A program made the position numbers and the translations under genes. From the NCBI GenBank assembly GCA_003223215.1, contig QHYH01000080.1, positions 62,001-126,000 of the forward strand: a stretch of 64,000 nt of DNA. Direction: 5' to 3'. Positions 16,337 through 25,420 of the stretch are shown piece by piece. Source of the stretch: Acidobacteriota bacterium. GTDB lineage: Bacteria > Acidobacteriota > Terriglobia > Acidiferrales > UBA7541. The notes beneath the pieces are model-generated. The model worked only from the letters and a program-made list of their open reading frames with translations. It had not been told where the DNA came from and did not search any database. The stretch's first letter is position 1. Every line of letters starts with the position of its first letter.

Positions 16337-19300
16337 CTTGAGGTGTAGCTCCCGCGAGTGCCAGGCGGCTGAGGTAATGGGACATGCGGGTTTCCGGCGC
16401 ACGTAATGCTTCCCGCAGCGACGCGTCTCCTTTCTGCGTTTCTCCGAGCGCAATTTGCAAAACTCCCTCGGTATACAGCCACCAACCCGGTGAACTATTG
16501 GTTTGCACATTGGATTCTGCTTGCAACGAGGCGGCATTGAGACGCGCCTGCCATTGCGTTGAATCATAGCCATCGACCTTCCGAGCGGAGGCCCACGCCC
16601 AAACCATGTCCGAGGATCCGTCCGCTTGAGCGGCGCGGCGGTACAATTCATCCGCGTCCTTCTTTTGGCCGCACGCTAGCGACACCTCGCCAAGCAAAAA
16701 GTGACTTCGCGCCGAATCCAGAAATGGGGCGAGCCCGTCTTGCGTAAACGCCAAGCCGTTCACGGGAGAACCCAGGGACTTCGAAACGGCGAGAGCATCT
16801 TTGCAATGGTTTGTTCGCGCAAGTGTCAACGCTCGCTGCAAGTTGACCTCGACCCACACTTGACGAACATTCGTGCCGCCTTCTTCGCGTCCAAAGAAGC
16901 GGTTCTTGAACAAATCCATGGCCGCTTCATAGTTCCCTTCTTCCGCTCGATTCAAAGCAAGCTCGTACACCAGAGACGTGGGCATGCGGCTCAAATCGGG
17001 ATAGCGCTCGAGTATTTTCACCCGCTCAGTTGCGGATTTTCCAAGCAGCGTCATGGCCACCACTGCTCCCGAATAATTCACATTGTTCCAAGGATCGTTC
17101 GCGATTCCTTCTTTGAAGGCATTGGACGCGGTGGCGAATTCGTGTTTTATGTTGAGCAATGCGAGCCCGGTGCTTGCTTGCAGGACTGGTATTTTGGGAT
17201 TTAGGTCGCGGGCGCGATTCCATTCGGAGAGCGCCGCATCCGTCTGGCCGCGTGCAAACCGCCACGTTCCGAGAAGATAGTGCGCAGTTGCATCCCTTTC
17301 ATTCCTTCGAATGGCGGCGCGCAGGGCCCGCTGCTCTTCGATGCGGCTCGGAAAAATGTACAGGGTCGAAAGGCGCGAGGCTTGCGCATCGTCCTTTTCC
17401 GGAGACTCGCCAGCTTTCTCGCGGCAATATCCGCGAAAGTAGACAACCAACGGATGGTTCTGGGGCGCGACGGAGCCAGGTTCAGCCTGATCGGCTCTTA
17501 CGGAAGGATACTCTCGACCTAGAACTTCTACTGCTTTTCGGTAGAGTCCCAAACGCGCGTATTCGTAGGCGATGTTCAAAAGGCGATAAGGGTCGCCAGC
17601 CAAATGCGCAAGGTCTGGATTTCCAAGCTCTTCGCGGAGAAAATTGCTCAAGGGAAAGCGCGCGAGGCGCTCGCGTGCGAGCGTTTCCGCTTCTTTGGTT
17701 TCTCCAAGCGCCTTGTGAACGGCTGCCAGTTCTTCCACAGCACGCAAATCTTCGGGAGCGGATTGCAAACTCAGCGTCAGCAACTCTTTGGCTTGTTCTA
17801 ATTTGCCAGCGCGCGCCTGCAATTCCGCAAGACGGACTGCGGCCGCGGCCCGAAAGGCGGGCAACCGCAGAGCTTCGCCGTAAACGTCAGCCGCCTCCTC
17901 CTCTCGTTCGAGCCCCTCATACGCAATTCCAAGATAGTAGGAAATTTCTGTGTCGCTGGTGTTCCGGTCATGAACCTCAGCCAGCAGCGGGATCGCTTCC
18001 TCGAAGCGATTCAGGCTGGCGTTAAGTCGTCCTGCGGCTTTAAGTAATTCAAAGCTGCCCGGAAATTTCTGCAGAGCCTTCTCGTAAGTCTGGTCGGCGG
18101 CCAGGACGTTACCGTTTAACTCTTCATCTTTCCCCAATTGAAGCCAGTCGTCCGCAGTTCGCCCGCTCTCTTCGGGAATCTTGTAGGAAACCTGAGGGCC
18201 GAGCTTGATCTGGGATTCCGGCATCCAGTCATATTGGCCTTCGGTCTGCCTCAGCAGAACGGCGCCGTCACGATTCTTGAGTTCGAATGTGAGGCTTCCC
18301 GCGCCGGTGGGAATCGTAACTTCTTTTTTCCAGACACGCTCGGGGGCCAAATCCTCTTCTTCCTGTAGCAACGAAGTAGTCCCGTTTAGGATGGAGATCG
18401 CCGCTGCGGGTATTTTCCGGTTGGCATTGAATGCGACGTGCAAAATGCCATTATTTCGCTGTAAATGAACTACGCCTGCCAGGTTGGCGCGCGAAATGCC
18501 GCCCGTGTCGCGCACCGGCATCCAGTACTCTGTAAAGGAGATTCCTTGCCGGGGCTCTAGGAAGCCGTACGTCTCCTGGTTGCGGAAGAGACCTGCTTGC
18601 AGCTCGACGTACGCGCTGTCGTTGTCCGAAAGAGCCTTGCGCCAATCGAGGCCATCCGGGTCCACACCCCACGACCAGATTTTCTTGGCGGGCACTTGCA
18701 GATACTCAGCAAAGTGCGCTGTGCCAGTGTTGGTGTGGGGATTCCACACTCCCATGAAATCTTCCCGGCTTCCATGCGTGAATAAGGATACGGGGCCATC
18801 CGTCTGATTTCGAATGACGCTCAGATCCTTACCTTGCGCATCAATAGGCCAACGCTGCACCTCAGCAAATCCGTGCGCGGCGGCAAAGCGCTGAGGATAT
18901 TGGATTTGAGAGTCATGCCAAACTTGCACTCCCGCATTGTTCCACCAATAAAAACGATGGCGAACGTCGCTGCGGTTGCTGAGAGTGACGCGCTGCTCCA
19001 ATACAGTGGAGCCCGCGCGCAGAGTCAGTTCCACCATCCATTCCATGCCATAGACTCTGTCGATGTTGCCTACGGTCGTCGAGGCGCTGCCGTCCGGATG
19101 TTCCGCGAACGCGTAGTTCACCGGCGACATCGAGACCCAATTGTGGGAAACAGGAAAATTGAACTCAACGCCAAAGGCCGCCCACGCACCTCGATAACCG
19201 ATTCGAGCTTTCCTGATCGACGGATTCGCGTAGAACATCGGTTGCCCGCTGATTTTGTCGACGCAGGTGTAAAGATGGCCGCCCATATCCGGAAGCACGG

Positions 19301-19598
19301 AACATTTCAAGTACTCATTTTCGAGATAGACGGCACGCCACTCGTGTTCCGCGCGCGTGTTGGTGATTTCGTTTCGAAGAGTATAGGGATAGTTGAAGCG
19401 GCCAGTCGAGAATTGATCAAAAGGAGGATTCGGGTCAGGCGCTCCCTCCTCGTAGGTCGGGAGCTTCAGGACGCTTTCCCACACGCGCACTTGCCCGCAA
19501 GTCGGTATCGAGAAAACCAGCAAGAAAAGGAAAGCAGGGGCCCAGCGCCCGGCTCTCACCCCGGAGAGAGAATTTCGCGGGCACGTATTTATGACCAT
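16323..19598 (-). CDS. Secreted DUF5107-TPR protein
   Basis: 1,091 residues with a signal peptide (WAPAFLFLLVFSIPTCGQ). The N-terminal ~370 residues match DUF5107: RFNYPYTLRNEITN, VLPDMGGHLYTCVDKISGQ, FGVEFNFPVSHNWVSMSPV and HRFYWWNNA; this domain resembles galactose-mutarotase-like sandwich folds in enzyme-like proteins. Residues ~480-1090 are a long run of TPR-like helices (DDWLQLGKDEELNGNVLAAD, ETEISYYLGIAYEGLEREEE and later ones). It starts 14 bases after the SIS isomerase stop, so the two are co-transcribed. A role in handling extracytoplasmic glycan is inference. Confidence 0.85.
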   Translation of the reverse strand: MVINTCPRNSLSGVRAGRWAPAFLFLLVFSIPTCGQVRVWESVLKLPTYEEGAPDPNPPFDQFSTGRFNYPYTLRNEITNTRAEHEWRAVYLENEYLKCSVLPDMGGHLYTCVDKISGQPMFYANPSIRKARIGYRGAWAAFGVEFNFPVSHNWVSMSPVNYAFAEHPDGSASTTVGNIDRVYGMEWMVELTLRAGSTVLEQRVTLSNRSDVRHRFYWWNNAGVQVWHDSQIQYPQRFAAAHGFAEVQRWPIDAQGKDLSVIRNQTDGPVSLFTHGSREDFMGVWNPHTNTGTAHFAEYLQVPAKKIWSWGVDPDGLDWRKALSDNDSAYVELQAGLFRNQETYGFLEPRQGISFTEYWMPVRDTGGISRANLAGVVHLQRNNGILHVAFNANRKIPAAAISILNGTTSLLQEEEDLAPERVWKKEVTIPTGAGSLTFELKNRDGAVLLRQTEGQYDWMPESQIKLGPQVSYKIPEESGRTADDWLQLGKDEELNGNVLAADQTYEKALQKFPGSFELLKAAGRLNASLNRFEEAIPLLAEVHDRNTSDTEISYYLGIAYEGLEREEEAADVYGEALRLPAFRAAAAVRLAELQARAGKLEQAKELLTLSLQSAPEDLRAVEELAAVHKALGETKEAETLARERLARFPLSNFLREELGNPDLAHLAGDPYRLLNIAYEYARLGLYRKAVEVLGREYPSVRADQAEPGSVAPQNHPLVVYFRGYCREKAGESPEKDDAQASRLSTLYIFPSRIEEQRALRAAIRRNERDATAHYLLGTWRFARGQTDAALSEWNRARDLNPKIPVLQASTGLALLNIKHEFATASNAFKEGIANDPWNNVNYSGAVVAMTLLGKSATERVKILERYPDLSRMPTSLVYELALNRAEEGNYEAAMDLFKNRFFGREEGGTNVRQVWVEVNLQRALTLARTNHCKDALAVSKSLGSPVNGLAFTQDGLAPFLDSARSHFLLGEVSLACGQKKDADELYRRAAQADGSSDMVWAWASARKVDGYDSTQWQARLNAASLQAESNVQTNSSPGWWLYTEGVLQIALGETQKGDASLREALRAPETRMSHYLSRLALAGATPQAKPQ

Positions 19599-19612
19599 CT
19601 GTCCCTCAGCAT

Positions 19613-20896
19613 TTATTTATTCGATTTCCCGTTCTTGCGTGGGGCGCTGCCGTCGCGATCCAAGGGGTGTTTCATGAAGGAAGCATGCAAGGGAAATTTT
19701 TCCACCACGCGATTGATAATTCCTTCTTCCGAGGGAGAATCGGGAAGAAGACCTTCTTCCAGGCAGCGGAAGAAAGCTAAAAGCTGGGCTACTACGACAT
19801 GAATCGCCAAGTCATCATCCTCGCCAAGTTCACTCAATCCGCGGCACTCGATAACCTCATCGCCATTTCTTACCGCGGAATCCGGGATGTTTTCACCGAC
19901 GATGACCTTAAGCAGCCCAAGTCTCTTGCGATCCAACTCGCGCAGCAAATCCAATTCATAGGCGCGGATGGTGCGATCAGACGATAGGTGACAAACCACA
20001 AGCGTGTCGTCGTGCACGTAACTCATGGGACCGTGACGAAAGCCCAGGTACGTTTCGCAAACGGTTGTCACGCGCCCCGCCGTTAGCTCCAGCATTTTCA
20101 ATGCTGCTTCGCGCGAGGCTGCGAAGCGCGACCCGCTCCCAAGAAACACCGCCCGCCGAAAGTCTGCGGCTCCAATCCTTCCCAGCGTATCGAACTTCGA
20201 CCGGAGCAATTCGCTCGCAATTTGGCCGAGCCTCTCGCACAATGCTCGATACTCATTCGCTCTCTCGAGCATTCCCAGGAAACGTACAGCCAGCAGCAAG
20301 TTCGTGAAGCTGCTGGTCATCACCAGGCTCTTATCAAGCGTTTCGCTAGGAAGGGTGATGACCCGCACGTTCTTGGTTTCATGCCAGGCCCGGGCTAGTC
20401 TTCCATGCTCGTTGCACGTGACCACAATGTGCCGAATTTGCGGCTCCGTGCTCAGCAACAGTTCAACGGCGCCGCTGCTCTCGGGGCTGTCGCCCGACCT
20501 CGCCACGGAAACAAGCACTCCAGGCCTGCCGGGAGGAAGCGCTTTCCCGCCGTACATTAACAACGCCCCACCACTGATGGATTCCGTAGGGATGCCGAGC
20601 GCATTCTGCAGAGGAAAACGCACACATTCCCCAGCATACTCCGAACTGCCAGAGCCAGTGAGCGCCAAACTGTGAATTCCCTTCAGGTCTTCGTTCAGGC
20701 CATCGCGTGAATCGAGCATGCGATCGCAAGTGCGCAGCCAGGTCCATGGCTGCTGGCAGATTTCACGAATCGTGTGGAAATAACCAAGCCGACGCTGCTC
20801 TTCTTCGGAATGCCCAAATAATTCTGTTGCTTTCGCCTGGTCCTTTGCCAAGGCCCGTTGCCATTCGTCTTGCATCAATGAGTGTGCGTCGTCCAT
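19613..20896 (-). CDS. agaS: SIS-domain sugar isomerase, AgaS type (putative tagatose-6-P aldose/ketose isomerase)
   Basis: 427 residues, somewhat longer than the ~385 of E. coli AgaS. Two SIS domains: the first holds LALTGSGSSEYAGECV and VLVSVARSGDSPES, the second AVFLGSGSRFAASREAALKM then LELTAGRVTTVCETYLGFRH with GPMSYVHDDT. AgaS-type enzymes convert galactosamine-6-phosphate to tagatose-6-phosphate with loss of ammonia. The tagatose-6-P kinase and LacD aldolase nearby give the following steps. Preceded by the BNR protein (37-base gap) and followed by the DUF5107-TPR gene (14-base gap). A glucosamine-6-P deaminase-like role is less likely. Confidence 0.8.
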   Translation of the reverse strand: MDDAHSLMQDEWQRALAKDQAKATELFGHSEEEQRRLGYFHTIREICQQPWTWLRTCDRMLDSRDGLNEDLKGIHSLALTGSGSSEYAGECVRFPLQNALGIPTESISGGALLMYGGKALPPGRPGVLVSVARSGDSPESSGAVELLLSTEPQIRHIVVTCNEHGRLARAWHETKNVRVITLPSETLDKSLVMTSSFTNLLLAVRFLGMLERANEYRALCERLGQIASELLRSKFDTLGRIGAADFRRAVFLGSGSRFAASREAALKMLELTAGRVTTVCETYLGFRHGPMSYVHDDTLVVCHLSSDRTIRAYELDLLRELDRKRLGLLKVIVGENIPDSAVRNGDEVIECRGLSELGEDDDLAIHVVVAQLLAFFRCLEEGLLPDSPSEEGIINRVVEKFPLHASFMKHPLDRDGSAPRKNGKSNK

Positions 20897-20933
20897 ACAA
20901 TTCTGCGGTTCCTTCTGACCTCCAAACCTAGTG

Positions 20934-23216
20934 CTAATGTCCGGGTTGGAGTTGCGGAGTCATGATATCGATCGGGCGATCCTCTCCGTCCACCGAACCA
21001 TACCAAACGCCGCCGCCGAAAGTTGTGATGTAAACCATTTTCGCGTTCTCGGGGTCGGGGATGACGCGATGTCCCCACTTGAAATTGAAGCCTGGTATGC
21101 GCGTCCAATGCTCGCCCCGGTCGGTGGACATCCAGGCCGAAGACTCAAACCCCGCAGCATAAAGTAGGTTCGCATCCCGCGGATCTATCGTGACGTCGTA
21201 GATGTGGCGATCGCGTTCCAGCACCTGCCTCCAGGTCTTGCCTGCATCTTCAGACAAGAAGATGCCTCCACCGTCGCCGTGTTCGCCTTTATCCCGAGCC
21301 CACGCCGCTAGATAGAGGCGAGCCGGCGTGTTCGGATCCACTAACAGTCCATTTGGGCCATTGCTTCCTTGCGGCATGGCTACCGGTGTCCAGTGTTCAG
21401 CCCCATCCGCAGAACGATAAATCGCTCCGTCGCCGTCGTTTCCAATGCTTCCGTCTTCCGAACGCCGTGCCACTAAAACGTAGAGCGTTCCCTTGGAGTC
21501 CCTCACGATTCTCCAGGCAAAGGGTTCTTTCTGGACGATCCCTGCATTTTTCAGCGTCCAGTTCTTTCCGCCATCCGTGCTCTTGTAGACGCCGCGCCCA
21601 AACGCCGCAACATACAGAACACGCGCGTCCGGCGGGCTGGTGGGATCCAACAGAATATGCGTAGCCGCCGTTTGCTCCATGCCATGATTGGATTTTGTCC
21701 ACGTGCGACCGCCGTCATCGCTGCGGCAGACTCCGCCGCGATAGTCCAGAACCGCTTTTCTCCTCCACATCTTCGGCCGCGGTAAATCATGCGTCCAGCT
21801 ATTAACACTCCACACCCGCCCCTTCACTGTGGGGTCAAATACAATCCAGTACGTCGTATTCATCCACTCTTTCGGCACGCCTCGCGTCGAACTCACCCAG
21901 GATTTTCCGCCGTCTTCGCTGCGGAAAAGGCCTATGTCGGTTGTGGAGATGAACTGCCGATTGTGATCGAAAGGGTCAAAGTGATAGCCGTAGGTGCTTG
22001 TAACGTCGAGCCCCATACTCACCCATCCGTTTCCCTCTGCCTTTCGCGAATATACGGCGACCCAATTTGCGCCGCCGTCGGTCGTGCGCATGGTTCTGCC
22101 CAAGTCTGTCCCGTAGCTGACGTTGGCGTCCTGGTCAGCCACCGTGAGCGCCAGCGGATTCTCTCCCCAATCCGTCCCAAACCGTTCGGTGATCCAGGCG
22201 TCGTGAACATTGGCGCCCGGTTCTGCAGTGGGACTGCTGTCTTCTTTCCAAACCAGGATCCAAGTTCGCCCGGCGTCTGCCGTCTTAGCGACACCAAGCC
22301 ATTTCACTCCACCTTCTTCCAAGTCCTTGTAGGAGACATAAGCCGTATCGGGGTTATGGAGACTCGTTGCGAGGGCCCGCAGCTTTGCATTTCCCGGCCC
22401 CAAATTCACTTTCCGCCAGGTTGTGCCTTCGTTGTCGGACACAAATGCCGTCTCATCACCAATCGTATAAATGACCGCCTTTCCGTCCTTAGTGAAGCCC
22501 GCGGAGATATCCGTGATTGTGTTTACAGGAGGCGCGGCAATCTTCTGCAAACCAGACGGCGTTTTCGCCGCAATAAAATGCGCGCCGGCCATGAGTAGTA
22601 TTCTCCCACCTGCCGGAGAACTTGGATTCACCCACACTCTTTTGGCCACTTCGGGTAAGTCTGCTTCCTTTGTCCAACTCTGTCCCCCGTCCCGGGAAAC
22701 AAAAAGACCAGACGTCCCCTTTCTTCTATCGCCTGCGGTCACATAAAAAATCTTGGAATCGACAGGATCAATGGCCATGGCCGTTATGCTGCCTAGCGGG
22801 TTGGGCTCAGCGAGGATCTCTTCGTCGGAATGATCGGAGCTCATTTTGAGGCCCGTTATCGAAGAGGGCTTCGGATAAACCAGGTTCCAGGTCGCCCCTT
22901 GATCCTGGCTCCGCCACAAACCGACGGATTGCGCGTAGAGCGTGTTCGCATCCAAGGGATCAAAAACAAAGAATTGCACGACACCCCGTAGATTAAACAT
23001 GCGCCAGGACTTGCCGCCGTCATGGGTGATGTAGGCGCCGGTCATGTCACAACTGGCGAGGACCGTATTCAGGTCATGCGGACTGACCGTCGGGTGAAAC
23101 ATGGCTCCTCCACCTCCCGGCCCGATAATCCTGAAATTACCGGGGCGGGGCGTGTCGCCATTGCCGTTGGCCAGGAGGAGGAACCCCAGGAGCGCGCGGA
23201 GAAAGAAAAGCGTCAT
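20934..23216 (-). CDS. Secreted BNR/sortilin-type beta-propeller protein
   Basis: 760 residues with a short signal peptide and about a dozen Asp-box motifs (SxDxGxxW): THDGGKSW, SQDQGATW, SRDGGQSW, SDNEGTTW, TADAGRTW, TTDGGANW, SEDGGKSW, SDDGGRTW, STDGGKNW, SADGAEHW, SEDAGKTW and STDRGEHW. This spacing is typical of VPS10/sortilin and GH74-like seven-bladed propellers, some of which are xyloglucanases or exo-sialidases. I cannot assign catalytic residues. It is upstream of the isomerase in the same transcript and carries an operator-like repeat just before its start. Confidence 0.85.
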   Translation of the reverse strand: MTLFFLRALLGFLLLANGNGDTPRPGNFRIIGPGGGGAMFHPTVSPHDLNTVLASCDMTGAYITHDGGKSWRMFNLRGVVQFFVFDPLDANTLYAQSVGLWRSQDQGATWNLVYPKPSSITGLKMSSDHSDEEILAEPNPLGSITAMAIDPVDSKIFYVTAGDRRKGTSGLFVSRDGGQSWTKEADLPEVAKRVWVNPSSPAGGRILLMAGAHFIAAKTPSGLQKIAAPPVNTITDISAGFTKDGKAVIYTIGDETAFVSDNEGTTWRKVNLGPGNAKLRALATSLHNPDTAYVSYKDLEEGGVKWLGVAKTADAGRTWILVWKEDSSPTAEPGANVHDAWITERFGTDWGENPLALTVADQDANVSYGTDLGRTMRTTDGGANWVAVYSRKAEGNGWVSMGLDVTSTYGYHFDPFDHNRQFISTTDIGLFRSEDGGKSWVSSTRGVPKEWMNTTYWIVFDPTVKGRVWSVNSWTHDLPRPKMWRRKAVLDYRGGVCRSDDGGRTWTKSNHGMEQTAATHILLDPTSPPDARVLYVAAFGRGVYKSTDGGKNWTLKNAGIVQKEPFAWRIVRDSKGTLYVLVARRSEDGSIGNDGDGAIYRSADGAEHWTPVAMPQGSNGPNGLLVDPNTPARLYLAAWARDKGEHGDGGGIFLSEDAGKTWRQVLERDRHIYDVTIDPRDANLLYAAGFESSAWMSTDRGEHWTRIPGFNFKWGHRVIPDPENAKMVYITTFGGGVWYGSVDGEDRPIDIMTPQLQPGH

Positions 23217-23230
23217 CCTTTTCCTTTGCT

Positions 23231-23262
23231 TTCCTTATCATTTGTTTCGCTTTCTTTCTTGG
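23231..23262 (-). promoter_or_regulatory. AgaR-like repeat upstream of the BNR gene
   Basis: Written on the plus strand the segment reads TTTCCTTATCATTTG, TTTCGCTTTC, TTTCTTGG, a run of five-base-spaced TTTC units, immediately before the start of the BNR-AgaS-DUF5107 transcript. It is the second of three such clusters in this locus. Confidence 0.4.
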
Positions 23263-23315
23263 CAGAATCCCGCTGCTTTGTCAATCCCTTTCGTCTCTTT
23301 CCGCTCGAAAATGCC

Positions 23316-24527
23316 TCAGATTTTGATTTGCAAGAGCCGGGCAGCATTCTCGTAGTAGACCTTCTTGAGAATCTCATCCGGCAATCCCAATCCATAAATC
23401 CGCCACCGCCCCTGCGGCGGAACCGGCGCCGGGGCGTAATCGAAATACTCGTCCTCGGTTTCCAGAAACCGGTAATAGATTTCATACAACTTGTCGGTGA
23501 AGATTTGCTGGGGCGTGTCGGTTCCGTGAGGAACGGCGTCGGTTCCAAATAAAATTCGATCCTGATATTTCTCAAAAAACTTCCTGGCCATGCGCGGTTG
23601 GCGGCCAAGCTCCCCGATGCGAGCGGCCATCTCCACATGCATGTTAGGAAAGCGATCCATACATTCCGCCACGTAGGGGAGATTTTCGGCATCATTGCCC
23701 ACATGAAGCACAATGAACTGCGTCTTGGGATGGCGTTCCAGAACACGGTTGCGCGCTTCCAAAATTTCAGCGTTACTTGGAAAATCCTTCCCATAGAATG
23801 ACCAATCCGGATGATTGTTCAGTTCCTCAAAGCGCTCGTTGAAGCGGTCGATGGGCAGAAAGAAAGCCTCCGGATCGGAAACGTGGATCCCCACAGGAAT
23901 ACCCAGCGATCCGCACACCTCCCACATGGGATCGAAACGTTTGTCATCCACCTTCACAAGCGGCCCCGTCGAGATTTTCTCGCGCAAGTACAATCCCAGA
24001 GTTTTTAGGATTTTCAATCCGCGTGCCCCTGCTTGGTGAGCGCGAACAATTTCGTCAGCTTGAAATTGGCTATATCCCGGTTGATTCGTACGCTCCCACC
24101 AGGGCTCCGTAAAGGTTAGGAAGCGGTCGGGATGAGGTGTCTGAAACTTTCTTATCGCCTCCTGCAATCCCTTCCCAACCCCACCTGTGAGATTGACCAT
24201 GATGCGAAGGTTTTTCCGGTCCATGAGTGGCAGCACGTCCTCGGCCGTCGCGAAATATTGCATTTCCTCGCCGATTCCCACGCCTCCGGCGTGTTTGGCG
24301 ACTGACGAAAGGTGGGTGTGAATATCTATGACGGGATAGCGCGACCGTAGCACTTTCGTTTCACGCACATGCAGCATGCTGCGTGGTTCAAAATTCCTGA
24401 GCAGTAGGGGCTCCCCGGCGTTGTCCCCTTCGATCGTTGGTGAGACAACGTTTCCGGCCGAAATTCTGCCTGCCGCCAAGAGCACTCCAGCACTTTCCAA
24501 CAGCCGACGCCTTCCGATTGCGCCCAT
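23316..24527 (-). CDS. Secreted metal-dependent amidohydrolase (Amidohydrolase-2 family)
   Basis: 403 residues from an ATG preceded by GAGGAGG. The N-terminus IGRRRLLESAGVLLAAG resembles a twin-arginine export signal. The TIM-barrel metal sites are visible: YPVIDIHTHLSS (HxH), GIPVGIHVSDP, FIVLHVGND and LFGTDAVPHG. Family members hydrolyse or decarboxylate small organic or amide substrates, so deacetylation or lactone hydrolysis is possible but not shown. It is divergent from the CBM9-like gene across an AgaR-like operator. Confidence 0.8.
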   Translation of the reverse strand: MGAIGRRRLLESAGVLLAAGRISAGNVVSPTIEGDNAGEPLLLRNFEPRSMLHVRETKVLRSRYPVIDIHTHLSSVAKHAGGVGIGEEMQYFATAEDVLPLMDRKNLRIMVNLTGGVGKGLQEAIRKFQTPHPDRFLTFTEPWWERTNQPGYSQFQADEIVRAHQAGARGLKILKTLGLYLREKISTGPLVKVDDKRFDPMWEVCGSLGIPVGIHVSDPEAFFLPIDRFNERFEELNNHPDWSFYGKDFPSNAEILEARNRVLERHPKTQFIVLHVGNDAENLPYVAECMDRFPNMHVEMAARIGELGRQPRMARKFFEKYQDRILFGTDAVPHGTDTPQQIFTDKLYEIYYRFLETEDEYFDYAPAPVPPQGRWRIYGLGLPDEILKKVYYENAARLLQIKI

Positions 24528-24558
24528 GAACCCTCCTCGTCCGAACTCCCGACGCTGC

Positions 24559-24600
24559 TTTCGTTTCGTTTCTTTTATATCGTTTACTTTCGGTTGTCAA
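24559..24600 (+). promoter_or_regulatory. AgaR-like operator in the divergent amidohydrolase / CBM9 promoter
   Basis: TTTCGTTTCGTTTCTTTTAT at 24559-24578 matches the repeat consensus known for AgaR of E. coli at nearly every position. A second unit, CGTTTACTTTCGG, follows at 24581-24593, sharing CGTTTACTTT with the site at 15491-15500. Both lie between divergent start codons (24527 and 24630). Confidence 0.5.
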
Positions 24601-24629
24601 AGTGCGATAAAGCGGCAGGAGATCGGCTG

Positions 24630-25400
24630 ATGGTTGCCTTCCGAACTGCATTTTGGCTCGTTGCAGGCGCGGCTGCGTTTGCGGCTCTCGCCGAGTCTCA
24701 CGCACGCCAAGCCGCCAACAGGCCTGAATCAACCTACCTGAGCGATATGCAACTCGAGGCCCGACGTTCTTCTGTCGAATTCTTGCCGGATGGTGAGGTG
24801 TCGAAACCTCCGTGGAGGCACGCCAAATGGACGGAATTTGACAACGATGCTTCGGGCAAGTTTCATTATCCGGAAGCAGCAACTCGCGTTGCGTCGGTTT
24901 GGACAGAAACGCACATCTACTTTGCGTTTTCCAGCCGTTACGATTCGCTGAATACTTATGAGGGCGAAGATCCGAAGCCCGAGCGCTGGCAACTTTGGGA
25001 TCGTGACGTCGTTGAAGTTTTCCTGAACCCGCAACCCGAGCGTATGAATCATTATTTTGAGTTTGAGGTAGCCCCGAACAATCAATGGATCGATCTGGAA
25101 ATCGACAAGACCAGGGACCCTTTTAACGACGCCTCTTGGAATTCCGGCTTCGAGCACGCAACTCGCATCGACGCGGAACATCATGTTTGGACCGCCGAGA
25201 TGCGTATACCTCTCGCAGCGATGAATGTGAAACAACTGCGTCAGGGCACCGAGTGGCGAGTCAATTTTTTTCGGGCCGCGGGAAAGGGCGACGACCGACG
25301 CAAGTTTCTGGCCTGGAGCATTATTCCCGAAGGGAAGACATTTCACGTGCCAACTCGGTTTGGAATCCTGAGGCTGGCGGATTGGCCTGCCAAGCCGTAA
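24630..25400 (+). CDS. Secreted CBM9-like carbohydrate-binding protein
   Basis: 256 residues from the ATG at 24630, chosen because AGGAGA lies seven bases upstream and it opens a signal peptide (VAFRTAFWLVAGAAAFAALA). The mature part is one beta-sandwich of the CBM9/DUF1083 type: PPWRHAKWTEFDN, THIYFAFSSRYDS, WDRDVVEVFLNP, YFEFEVAPNNQWIDLEIDK, HVWTAEMRIPLAAM and WRVNFFRA. Such domains bind xylan or other polysaccharide ends. Convergent with the esterase gene downstream. Confidence 0.8.
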   Translation: MVAFRTAFWLVAGAAAFAALAESHARQAANRPESTYLSDMQLEARRSSVEFLPDGEVSKPPWRHAKWTEFDNDASGKFHYPEAATRVASVWTETHIYFAFSSRYDSLNTYEGEDPKPERWQLWDRDVVEVFLNPQPERMNHYFEFEVAPNNQWIDLEIDKTRDPFNDASWNSGFEHATRIDAEHHVWTAEMRIPLAAMNVKQLRQGTEWRVNFFRAAGKGDDRRKFLAWSIIPEGKTFHVPTRFGILRLADWPAKP

Positions 25401-25420
25401 CGTCGCGATAGCGCGGTTGC

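Noticed and set aside
17159-18025. A 288-residue plus-strand frame in the DUF5107-TPR gene
   Set aside because: Antisense shadow of TPR helices; composition is not protein-like.
18834-19802. A 322-residue plus-strand frame across the 5' end of the DUF5107-TPR gene
   Set aside because: Lies antisense to well-supported coding sequence on the minus strand.
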